Made by a program: the position numbers and the translations under genes. From positions 22,892,714 to 22,956,713 of the forward strand of contig OX375880.1 in NCBI GenBank assembly GCA_947359465.1: a stretch of DNA of 64,000 bases, given 5' to 3'. The notes under the pieces are model-generated. The model had not been told where the DNA came from. It saw nothing but the letters and a program-made list of their open reading frames with translations, and did no database searches. Each line of letters begins with the position of its first letter. Within the stretch, counting starts at the first letter, position 1. The stretch comes from Metellina segmentata (Eukaryota > Arthropoda > Arachnida > Araneae > Tetragnathidae). This document shows positions 12,588 to 22,211 of this stretch, piece by piece.

Positions 12588-13001
12588 GGCCCGGTTAACA
12601 CATCCGATTTTTCAACGTACGGCGCCGCTGCGGCATCGAAGCCTAACTATGAACACATCACCGTGAAATGACGCAAGTACTCATTTCGCGCCATTTGCGA
12701 TAAATATTCTATTGAAGTAAACGTGTTTATTTTGGTGTAAAAAAGTTTATTTTGAAACAAAATAGGCGGTTACTGGATACAGCCATTTATTAATTATTAT
12801 TTATATTCCATTTATTTATGAAAACAAGACCGGAGAAGTGTGTGCGGCGCTGTGGGGAAAGGTGGCACAAACTGCACGCAGGTTGGACGAGCGTCGCCTG
12901 AGGCATGTGTGCACTACTCTATTGGATCTAATGTATCTCAGAACGCACTTGCGTTGCGGCAGCGGCTCTGCACGTTGAAAAACTGAATGTGTGCACCGGG
13001 C
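12588..13001. mobile_element. TIR element, short copy of the GGCCCGG family
   Basis: The left end GGCCCGGTTAACACATCC is matched at the right end in inverted orientation (AGCCCGGTGCACACATTC after reverse complementing). The match continues through TTTTTCAACGT and a GC-rich GGCGCCGCTGC segment, giving long imperfect terminal repeats of about 45 bp. The interior is AT-rich and non-coding. The same family occurs at 20302-21647. The terminal sequence resembles PIF/Harbinger-type MITEs, but the target duplication is not clean here, so the superfamily is uncertain. Confidence 0.7.
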
Positions 13002-13040
13002 TTAAATGATGATTAATGCCATTGCCATGTGTGCATCGAG

Positions 13041-13358
13041 TGGTTAAGGTGTTAGCCTCTAGATAGGAAGGTTCCTGGTTAGAAACCGGGTCCGGGCATG
13101 TATGTTTTTATGCGTATGGTGTAGAGGAGGCGGCTGTTACACCTTAAATCTGTCGTGGCCGTAAATCCTCACGTTGGGTTGGTGTGGAAGTTTGGAGAGA
13201 GGGGTGCCAGCTCAGGTGTTGCTTCGTTATCTGACCGTGGTTCAAAATTACGAGGTGTTGTCCTCGGATCTTTCCCTTAAGGGATTGATCCCGGACCATC
13301 GTCAATAGCACGTTGTGTTGCTCTAGTACGTCATTAACTAAAATTATCATTACCATTA
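13041..13358 (+). mobile_element. Full-length tRNA-derived SINE, type I head, with 16-bp target duplication
   Basis: The element runs from a tRNA-like head (A-box region TGGTTAAGGTGTTAG, B-box GGTTCCTGGTTAGAAACC) through the shared body to a tail of ATTATC/ATTACC repeats. Both sides carry CCATGTGTGCATCGAG (13025-13040 and 13359-13374), a 16-bp perfect repeat, although the first CC may overlap the tail. This is a clear LINE-mediated insertion, and the perfect duplication suggests a relatively recent event. Polymerase III transcription from the internal boxes is expected from the family type. Confidence 0.9.
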
Positions 13359-13374
13359 CCATGTGTGCATCGAG

Positions 13375-13590
13375 CCTTAGCGTTTGGGTTTGTTGGGCTT
13401 TCATGTCGCAAGGGGCATATTTGGCCATACTGGGTCAGACAGAAGACATACAATATCATGTAAACGACATACACAATGAAAGTTTTACTGACACAGAAGA
13501 GAGAAATACACATCACAGGAATCGAACCTGAACCCCCTACAACTAGTAGGTTGGTGGCGCACAGAGTCACGCCCTCCCCCCTCCCCTAGT
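13375..13590 (-). mobile_element. SINE of a second family (type III), minus strand
   Basis: The minus strand carries a tRNA-like head with B-box GGTTCGATTCCTG near 13515-13535. It is followed by an unrelated body and the 3' phrase TATGGCCAAATATGCCCC plus TTGCGACATGAAA near 13404-13440. A related 3' end is seen at 54150-54215, and a similar one closes each unit of the 178-bp array. Confidence 0.6.
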
Positions 13591-13682
13591 GCCTGCAAAG
13601 TTTAATTTAAAGTTGAAGAAAATAAATGGATCGAAGTTTTATAATCAGTGAAAGGAATTCCATAAAATCATAAATTAGTTTT

Positions 13683-14016
13683 GGTAATGGTAATGGTAAT
13701 TTTGTTAACGCCGTACTAGAGCAACACAACGGGCTATTGATGACGGTCCGGGATCAGTCCCTTAAGGGAAAGATACGGGGACAACACTTCGTAATTTTGA
13801 ACCACGGTCAGATGACGAAGCAACACCTGAGCTGGCACCCCACTCTCCAAACTTACACACCAACCCAACGTGAGGACTTTCGGCCACGACAGATTTAAGG
13901 TGCACCAGCCGTCTCTACACCCTATTCTTACAAACATCCATGCGCGGACCCGGATTCGAACCAGGAACCTTCCCATCTCGAGGCTAACACCTTAACCACT
14001 ATACCGGTTGATCGGC
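13683..14016 (-). mobile_element. Full-length SINE, type I head, with 11-bp target duplication
   Basis: The minus-strand order is head (GGTATAGTGGTTAAGG, then GGTTCGAATCCGGG), shared body (GTCGTGGCC, TTGGTGTGTAAGTTTGGAG, GGTTCAAAATTACG), then an ATTACC tail at 13683-13700. The flanks carry AAATTAGTTTT at 13672-13682 and 14017-14027. Head, body and tail are complete, so this copy is useful as a family reference. Confidence 0.9.
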
Positions 14017-14027
14017 AAATTAGTTTT

Positions 14028-14925
14028 TGTATCGCAAGGTAAATGATTCACTGGGATGTATTAATTCACACAGAATTGTGATATAAAGCAGTCGTTTTAT
14101 TTGCACAGCGAGTATAAAAGTGAATTAAAACAAAGTTCTGGTGATAATTATATTTATTGAAGGTTGTTATGGCAATTATGGTACCTGCTTAATTCAACGA
14201 TCAAGTAGGAGCTTCAGACACGGAAATATCGGCCATTCTTGTCTCGTCGCGCAGTGAATTTTAGAGCAGCTCTCGAAATTGCAGTTCTTTGGATCGTGAG
14301 AGGGTTCATGATGGAGAGATGAATATTTTATTTTTCAGGAGTCTTTTCTTTATTCGGAACATGACAGGGCTCTACACTTAAGCAGAAGTTCAATGCTCTA
14401 GTTGTATAGGATTAAGCACAAGAATGGGAAATCTAGTTCCACTAGGCGATACGTCATGCACATTTGATATGGTTGGAATGCTAGGATTTTTCAATTCCCG
14501 GCAAGTTATAATCCCCGCACATTTCGGCAGAATCTATAATACCTTAACAAGGTTACCCCATTTTCAGATTCGGAAAATAAGGATCTGATGTTGTGGTAGG
14601 CACGAATAACGCAATTGAAACCACGCTTGAAAGTTAGTTGAGAGGGATAGTTCAATACAACCAAGAATGTCGTTTTGAATGATGGGAGAAATTCGGTTTC
14701 AAATGGGAAATTACTGATCATTAGGGAAACTTTTTGCAACAAATGCAACTTTTATTCACACGTTCTACGCTGCATGTAAAGTACTAAAACCAAAATTCCT
14801 CCTATATGGGGTGTATTATAAGTGAGTTATAACCGCAACATTAATGCAACTTTTTGCATAAATGCAACCAAATGCAACTTCTTAAATTTTAGCTTAAAAT
14901 TAATTAATATGAAATCACTATTCCA
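14028..14925. other. Unannotated stretch between SINE and hAT relic
   Basis: Base composition is moderately mixed. A minus-strand ORF at 14506-14748 shows no recognisable motif. I could not assign any function. Confidence 0.4.
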
Positions 14926-14929
14926 TTTT

Positions 14930-15340
14930 TTGCCCTCTCAATCAATCCTTCGATCACGTGTGTCTGATCTTGCGAACGCCGAAGTATTGCGGATTAAACA
15001 AGTTCACGGAAAGAAGGTGTTCGTCCTAACAGACGAAAGTGAAATAAATCGCAAGAAGTACCTTAACACATTGGTTGGCACTCTTGATAATCCTGAGGAA
15101 ACTTGCATAATCTACTGCAGAGTTTGTGGGATGAGTGTCGATCATCAATATGTTGTTCGCCTTGTAAAGACATTTTAAAATCTCTGAATATTAAACGAAA
15201 GGATTTTCGCTTCTGCTATCCGATACTGCACATTATATGACTGCAGCTGGAGCAGTTTTTCAATGTTAAAGAAATTACTGGCCAAGGATCGGTCATTCAA
15301 CGTTCTGCATTTAATGATGTATTATAATACTGTTGTACAC
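14930..15340 (+). pseudogene. hAT-superfamily transposase relic
   Basis: The plus-strand reading gives a segment with LPSQSILRSRVSD, then VFVLTDESEINRKKYLN and LVGTLDNPEE (ending at 15178). After a shift come LLLSDTAHYMTAAGAVF (about 15203-15262) and LLAKDRSFNVLHLM. The order matches hAT transposases of the CGG-binding/BED-finger type: a P-S-x-S-x-LR segment, a DE(T)-containing catalytic motif followed by a VGTL strand, then the LLxSDAAxYM region. Stops and frame changes show that it is dead. The N-terminal BED finger and C-terminal dimerisation region were not found. The alignment is from memory of the family pattern. Confidence 0.6.
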
Positions 15341-18030
15341 CACTGAAATTGTCAATATATATTGAATTTTTTCATTTTTTACGAATAATTTATTTTAGAT
15401 TTTACTCCCATTTTTAATGCAACAAACAAGTTGCCCTACTCATCATGAAACAAACTTTGGCGTATGCTAAGAAAGAATTGAGCTCAGAAGAAGCTATTAC
15501 TTTATGAAATCAGAGGTTTTTAATGAGCAGTTGAAATTTCATTGTAATAGTTAAGTACACATCGAACTACTTGTTGATTCTGTTAGACAATTTAGAGATT
15601 CATTAACCCCAAATACCGAAATTATTCATATTCCCTTCTGGTGTGTATGTACACTTCGCACCACGTTTTATATTGTGTATTACAAACAAAATTAAAATAA
15701 TGTTTATAAGCGTTCAATAGTATTCAATGTTTACAATTCGTGAGAACATGAAAGAACAAAGAACAAAACGACTATTTGATTGGCGGAACAACATGGGAGT
15801 TGGTAAAACAAAGGAAGTATTTACCGAGCGTTGCAAATTGTACTTGACTTTGATCACAAATGGAGTTACAAAGCAAATATAATTACAATATAAGCGAAGC
15901 TTTGAGGTTTAAAAACTATCTGTGTTTAAAATATCGACGAGATATAAAAGATTTGGCAAATGTCTTGTCGGCATCTACTCTTTTCCAAACAATTGAAGAG
16001 GAGAACCAATCACGCTTGAGCAACAAAACTATTTTTTCTAGGACTGCTTTTCCTATGCAACCATATATTTTTAAAAGAAGATATTTTAATTAACTCGGGA
16101 AAAATTGCCTTTCACTTTTTTAATTAAATTTATACCGTCAATTACGGGAGAAATTCTTTTTAACAAGAATGTTTTTAAACATATCATCAGGATTCGTCTG
16201 ATTAAAAATAATGACATACAAGGCTGTATAACTTCATTTATATACTTTAAATATTTAATTTTTTGATAACTTTATTCTTCAATTTTAGATTCTCGAGGAG
16301 TTTCGTGATACAGTCTCTTCCTGATAAAGTTAAAAACCTTAATTAAACCTAAAAGGGAAATGCGAATTCCCATCACAATTGTTCTACACTTTTGTTAAAA
16401 TAATAAATTAAGTTAAAAAATTTGTAGATAATATTTATTAATTAAAACTAATGTATAGTTTGCCAAGCCACTCTTGCTTTATTTCTAGTTTCGGTTCAAC
16501 CTTTTGATTAATGCATTAGTTATTTATTCAATTATCAGAAGTGCGACGGTAATTAAGTACCTACCTACCTCATTTATCAGATTTTGAAAATCTTATTATG
16601 TAAAGGTACTAAACGTATGTCTTGCATATTTTATTTATCCTAACGCTAATACATAGAAAATTAGATCCTCCTTACTTGGATTTAGAGTATTCGTGGATAC
16701 GTATTAAAAATGAACTAACGAGTGAAGAATTTGCTGTCATTGGTATTTGGCACTTACTTTCTTGCACTACATTGGCACTTACTTCCCCTGAAAATTAAAG
16801 TCTGGTTCATGCATCTCATTTCCATAATTTTAATTCTGTAAAATAGACACATTGCTTCTAATGATTCAAATAAATCTGATTGAGATGATTTTAATTTTTT
16901 TCTAAAGTGAATAACATTTAAGATATTTCAAAAGGGTACAAAAGCATTAATAATTACAATTTAGTAATTAGTTGTAATTAATTACATTTTATAGGGATGT
17001 AGTTGAACTGTGTATCGTGTCTTTTGAATGAATGTTTTCCCAACAAAAAATGTATATTTTGAGTGTTTTGCTTAATTTTAAAATCTGAATAATAATAATG
17101 TTTCGTAAGACGTAACTCCTATAGGGCACAGACAAGTTTCAATCAGGCATTTGTACACAAGTTTTTATTTTATAAAAATTAAAAGCAAATTCCAAACTCA
17201 CACTTATATAAAACTTCATTTAGTACTCACCACAGAGTATTTCTTACACTGATCCAAATTATTGGTACAGAAAAATAGAAAATGCCCCGCCATTACAAAT
17301 GCAGGAGACAAGGGCAAAAAACTGCAGATAAAAACCGAGCGTGTTTCATCTCGTGCTTGAAATCCGATATAAGAAACGAAAGCCTTCTTTCCTTTTCTAA
17401 ATCAATATCGATGTTTGTGTTTTGTTGAGGACAATCCTAAACTTTTCCTTCTGTCTGAACGCTCTGTCTTATCTACATAACTATCTAGATATCGATCGAT
17501 AGATCTCAAAGTTGACCCTGATTTCGATATATAGAATCGATTCCCAAGCAGAATTTCGGGAGTATTCACTAACATTGCTGGGTGTTATGTGGGAGAGAGT
17601 AAATTAAAGGCGGTAGCATATTCCAACAATCAATTAACGAATTCTGATTTTTAATGCAAAATAAGTACCCAAAAATTGGATTAATTCTTGATCTGAAACA
17701 AGTTCGAGAATTTCAGTTGCACCTATTGAATATAAATGTAAGAGAATTTCATTGCTTTTAGGATTTATTTATTTTAGCATTTTCCGGAGAATATTCGATT
17801 TGGTTTGTTCTGCTGTCAATTTTTTTGTTCGAAGATAGCTTTTTCACGACGAAATTGCTTAGAAGTATGCATGGAACGCATATTTGTCACATGTTCAGTA
17901 AATGAAAATGAGTTTCATGAAAGCTACTTTTTTTGCATGCATCAGTCACTAATAGGCGTCATCACTAATCGGCATCACTAATCAGTCACTAATAGGCATA
18001 TCAGTCACTAATAGAACACACTCTACTAAT
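15341..18030. other. AT-rich non-coding stretch with short tandem motif at its end
   Basis: No gene was recognised. At about 17940-18015 an ATCAGTCACTAATAGGC motif recurs several times with variable spacing. ORFs at 15731-15890 and 15860-16093 have no identifiable domain; the first could belong to the decayed hAT element. Confidence 0.45.
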
Positions 18031-18094
18031 AGAGTGGAATCGAAATTCAAAGAGTTATTCATATTTTTTTATCTAGTTCATGGAATAATGTTTA

Positions 18095-19399
18095 CTAGGG
18101 GGCCTGCCCCCTGCTCGCTAACGCTCGCCACCCCCGGAGGATTGCTTCGCAATCCTCATTGGTTCGCTGCGCGAACCTATGCTCGCTTCGCTCGCCTCAA
18201 TGAAGACACGTGTCCTAGCAGAAGGGATTGTTTACAAAATATGTTACCAAAAAATTGTTTTTCAAATCTAAATTTGCTGTATTACAGAAAAAATATATAC
18301 AGTATCTCTAAAATCAGAATTCAAATGAAAACTTTGTGCAAATTTTGACTCGAAATGTGAGCGTTGCTTTGGAAATTGAATACCCAGCACGTTGTTTGTG
18401 TGTACATTTCCCCAGCACTCAAACGACCCACACTTTTTCATTGAGTTTGTTGCCGAAAGTTGTAGTGCAAGCGTCTTGTTGAACTATAATTGTTGGCCCT
18501 GAAAAGGACCGTTTTTTAAATGGCCCTGAAAAGATCATCCGCTTTCTTTGATTTCTATTATAAACTAACTGCAACAGCTCATTAAAATTTCCTTTTTTTT
18601 TTTCAATAAAATTTCATCCGATAACGCTATAAATTCAATCGAAGCGCGAGACTTCGCGATAAACAAACAATCGTACAGTGTTGCCTAAACGCGATTACAA
18701 ATAACGTCTTTTTCGTGAGCCACGTAAGAGAATTATATATATACTAGGGGGCTTGCCCCCTGCTCGCTAACGCTCGCCAACCCCCGGAGGATTGCTTCGC
18801 AATCCTCATTGGTTCGCTGCGCGAACCTATGCTCGCTTCGCTCGTCTCAATGAAGACACGTGTCCTAGCAGAAGGGATTGTTTACAAAATATGTTACCCA
18901 AAAAATGTTTTTCAAATCTAAATTTGCTGTATTACAGAAAAAATATATACAGTATCTCTAAAATCAGAATTCAAATGAAAACTTTGTGCAAATTTTGACT
19001 CGAAATGTGAGCGTTGCTTTGGAAATTGAATACCCAGCACGTTGTTTGTGTGTACATTTTCCCAGCACTCAAACGACCCACACTTTTTCATTGAGTTTGT
19101 TGCCGAAAGTTGTAGTGCAAGCGTCTTGTTGAACTATGATTGTTGGCCCTGAAAAGAACCGTTTTTTAAATGGCCCTGAAAAGATCTTCCGCTTTCCTTG
19201 ATTTCTATTATAAACTAACTGCAACAGCTCATTAAAATTTCCTTTTTTTTACAATAAAATTTTATCTGATAACGCTATAAATTCAATTCAAGCGCGCGAG
19301 GCTTCGTGAAAAACAAATAATCGTACAATGTTGCCAAAACGCGATAGCTAATAACGTCTTTTTTGCGTGCCACGTAAGAGAAATATATATATAGATAGA
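18095..19399 (-). mobile_element. Non-autonomous Helitron, family 2, copy D, interrupted by copy E
   Basis: The minus-strand 3' end is CTAG at 18095, preceded by a 7-bp stem (AGGGGGC, two bases, GCCCCCT). The element runs to 18743, where its 5' TATATATA tract is broken by copy E. The last bases (TAGA) reappear at 19396-19399, followed by T. E therefore inserted into the 5' terminal TA tract of D. The body is nearly identical to copy C. Confidence 0.7.
18744..19395 (-). mobile_element. Non-autonomous Helitron, family 2, copy E, nested in D
   Basis: The element begins (minus strand) with TCTATATATATA at 19395 and ends CTAG at 18744, with the terminal hairpin AGGGGGC AA GCCCCCT. It is very similar to D along its length. 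The A/T flanks are consistent with insertion between A and T. It has no coding capacity. Confidence 0.75.
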
Positions 19400-19400
19400 T

Positions 19401-19544
19401 TTTCAATAAAATTTCATCCAATAACGCTATAATTTCAATTACGGCGCGAGGCTTCGTGATAAACAAATAACGTACAGTGTTGCCAAAACGCGAAAACAAA
19501 TTACGTCTTTTTTGCGTGCCACGTAAGAGAATTATATATATAGA
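19401..19544 (-). mobile_element. Partial Helitron family 2 copy F (5' terminal segment only)
   Basis: This is a third, more diverged copy of the 5' terminal ~144 bases, ending TATAGA at 19544 and followed by T. Only the 5' portion is present. It makes a D-E-F cluster of three ends within 1.5 kb. Confidence 0.65.
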
Positions 19545-19559
19545 TACATTCTTACATAG

Positions 19560-20300
19560 CAATAAAATTTTAATTAACTTAAAGCCAGAGCAGGTGCCTC
19601 AATTTATTTGGATCAGATCACTACTATTTTGCCTACTATATTTTATTCTTAACAATTTACTTGCTAATTATTATTTAGCTAAAAAAAAACTTTAGGCGAG
19701 ATTTTATAAGTTAGTACACTCATGCTGAATTGTATGAGTGAAAGCACATAATTATCATGTGTTTTAGGAAAATTTTCATCTTTAGCAATCCATACACGAA
19801 AACATCTACGACACAAAGAAATGTTAAACGGTTTAAAGAAAAAACATTTGACTAAAATTAAATATGGCTCTTTGCCTAAAAGTGATGCGCTTTGAATAGT
19901 GCATGAGTGGTATTTGTTATTGCTTATGGAAGTAAGAAGGGGAGGCTTTAAAAGAAATAATAAATAACAATACAAAGGATGGAATAAGCAGAGAGAAGAA
20001 AGAGATTCAAAAATAAGGTCGTTTGTTTACTTGCCAAAATTAACAACATTATAGTCTCCCGAAAAATCGTAAACTACGATTTTAATGAAGTTACAAGTTA
20101 TAAAATTGTTTTCTTTCGAATCTAAGAATAGAAAAACGTTGCTTTTATGTTTTAGAAAGATTTTTTTTTAACTCGTCAGGTGTCTGTTTTTGATTTTACT
20201 GCTTGGAATTCGAGTAGTAAAACTTTACGGCTTTGCTTTGATTAATGCAGCACCTTTTAAGTAAAGTACATTCTAAAATATTACAAGGGCACTTTACATT
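19560..20300. other. AT-rich non-coding stretch
   Basis: Nothing beyond short AT-rich ORFs was recognised. Confidence 0.4.
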
Positions 20301-20301
20301 A

Positions 20302-21647
20302 AGGCTCGGTGAACACATCCGGTTTTTCAACGTGCGGCGCTACTGCGGTACCGAAGCTCAACTGTGCACACGTAACCGTGAAATGACGCACAAATTAATT
20401 TCGCGCCATTGCGATAAATATTCTATCGAAACAAACGTGTTTATTTCGCTTACTTAGTGTAAAAAAAGTATATTTTGAAGCAAAATAGACGTTACTGGAT
20501 ATACAACCATTAAGGGATCCGCCTACCGTCGACAACTTTAAAAAAAAATTGTTTTAGCTTTTTGCTTTTTATGTTTTTATATAGTTAAAAAACAGATGTA
20601 AAACAAAGAAATGGTACCAAAAAAAAATATTCTTTGTTGCCATTTGAAAAATTGGTTATTCAAGGTAAATTTTAATAAAATTTTTATGGAAACGGTTAGA
20701 GCTGTAGAAAAAAAAATAATATCTTAAAATCAATTTCCTTTGTTTACAATATAAATGTAACCACAATCTTCAAAATGGACTAAAATCTAAGAAATATTTT
20801 GTAAACATAAGAAGATATGCCATGTAACGCACATATTTATGAAAATTTTCAAAATTTGTAGCAGATTATTCACAAAAGCAGCTATAAATCAAAGAATATA
20901 CTATATTATTTAAAAATTTTAGTTGATATCATAGTTAATAGTATTTAAAATGCATGTACAAAATTTCTAGTAAAAGTATTAAAAATTGTGGAAGTTATTG
21001 AAAAAACGGTGGTAACTATTTTGTAAAATTATCATTTGCGGGAAAATGCATTTAAAGTTTTTGCTACAAAAGAAATTATATTTTTGCAAAGTAATACACA
21101 GGGTAATTACATAGGTATCCTTATAAACGGTTAAAAGTAGCTCGGGTAATTTCTGCCATTGTGATATATATTGTGATATAATACAGAAGAATGAAACTCG
21201 ATTTTTCCTTTAACGTCCGGTTTCGAATTGACACTTCCGGTTTTATTCGACTGCTATCATTTTGCGTTTAAATAACGGTATCTTTGGTTCTAAATGTCGT
21301 ATAATTAAAAATGAAACAGTTTTGGAAACGTTAAAATGCAGGCAATAATAATACGTAATAAAAAAAAAATTTAGAATTTTCGTCGAAATTCGCTATTTTA
21401 AGGTAGGCGGACCCCTTAATTATTATTTATTTTCCATTTGTTTATAAAACAAGGTACTTCAGAACGGAGACTCATGTGCGGCGCCGTGGGGAACTGTGGT
21501 GCAAATTGCACGCAAGTTGGACGTGCGTCGCCCCAGCGGCGCTGGGGGCATGTGTGGACTGCTCCATTGGATCTAATGTATCTCAACCGCACTTGTGTTG
21601 CGGCAGCGGCGCCGCACGTTGAAAAACCGAATATGTGCACCGGGCCT
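20302..21647. mobile_element. TIR element, GGCCCGG family, carrying a nested insertion
   Basis: The left end AGGCTCGGTGAACACATCC is matched in inverted orientation by the right end near 21600-21647 (AGGCCCGGTGCACATATTC). The terminal repeats are long and imperfect, as in the copy at 12588-13001. The host element is about 440 bp once the 902-bp nested element at 20514-21415 is removed. TA flanks both ends, so a TA duplication is possible. Long ORFs on both strands at 21416-21755 come from its GC-rich right repeat and are not genes. Confidence 0.75.
20514..21415. mobile_element. Nested TIR element with TTAA (or TA) duplication
   Basis: The ends are GGGATCCGCCTACC at 20514 and its inverted counterpart GGTAGGCGGACCCC ending at 21415. 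Each is flanked by TTAA (20510-20513 and 21416-21419). The empty-site version is visible in the sister copy at 12588-13001, where the AT-rich ...TTAATTATTATTTAT runs uninterrupted. TTAA with matched short ends fits a piggyBac-like MITE, but a TA-based reading with one extra A per end also fits. The interior is AT-rich with no coding sequence. Confidence 0.75.
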
Positions 21648-21758
21648 TATACTCTTCGTCAAGCTATAATTCCGTTTAAAAATATTCTGTATCCTTCAAT
21701 TCGAGGTTTTTTAATATTCGAACTTCTTCTAAATAGAATGTTCTGTTTGTATTAAATA

Positions 21759-22209
21759 CAGAGGCTGTTCGCACATTTTTTAGACGATTTTGGTTAGTGG
21801 TAATGAACTCCATCAAGACAAAGCTAGCAGTCACACATCAAAATCCACTGTAAATTTCCTAAAAGAAATGGAACAAAACAACGGTATCAAGGCCATACCC
21901 TTCACGGATATCCCTACTAAATCTCCCGATGTATCACCTATGGATTTTTGTGCTTTCCGACATTTAAAATCTGCATTATCCGAACGTCGTACCACAACCC
22001 TTACAGGACTCTGGAAAGCTGTTCAGGAGGAATGGAATAGAATACCTCTTTTGACACTTCAAAAGGCATTATTATCCTGGAAATTACGGTGTCGAAAGAT
22101 AGTTCAGAATAAGGGCTATCAAATAGAACATTTAAAACACAAGAATTTTATGTAATTTAGTTTTGTGAATACAATATACATTGTCTAAAAAATGTGCGAA
22201 CAGCCTCTG
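21759..22209 (+). mobile_element. Deleted Tc1/mariner element (DD41D type) with perfect 27-bp TIRs
   Basis: Perfect 27-bp inverted repeats begin CAGAGGCTGTTCGCACAT (21759-21785 and 22183-22209) and are flanked by TA duplications (21757-21758, 22210-22211). The total is 451 bp. The left TIR runs almost directly into the second catalytic motif of a transposase, so the helix-turn-helix region and first catalytic Asp have been deleted. Perfect TIRs suggest recent mobility through a transposase supplied elsewhere. Confidence 0.92.
21790..22155 (+). pseudogene. C-terminal half of a DD41D Tc1/mariner transposase
   Basis: The frame is open for about 121 codons, ending at TAA. It contains HQDKASSHTSKS (second catalytic Asp) and KSPDVSPMDFCAF (third catalytic position, an Asp). 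Forty-one residues lie between the two Asp residues, which is the spacing of the DD41D (rosa-type) clade. The C-terminus carries a conserved-looking segment with LWKAVQEEWNRI and LLSWKLRCRKIVQNKGYQIE. No start codon fits; the frame simply opens after the deletion. The open frame over 360 bases implies a recent origin. Confidence 0.85.
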
Positions 22210-22211
22210 TA

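Noticed and set aside
18034..18348. ORF of 104 residues recurring at 10.1 and 18.8 kb
   Set aside because: It lies in the 3' region of family 2 Helitrons. Repetition reflects element copies, with no known Helitron protein motif.
21416..21755. ORFs of 74 and 105 residues on opposite strands
   Set aside because: Both come from the GC-rich inverted terminal repeat of the GGCCCGG-family element.
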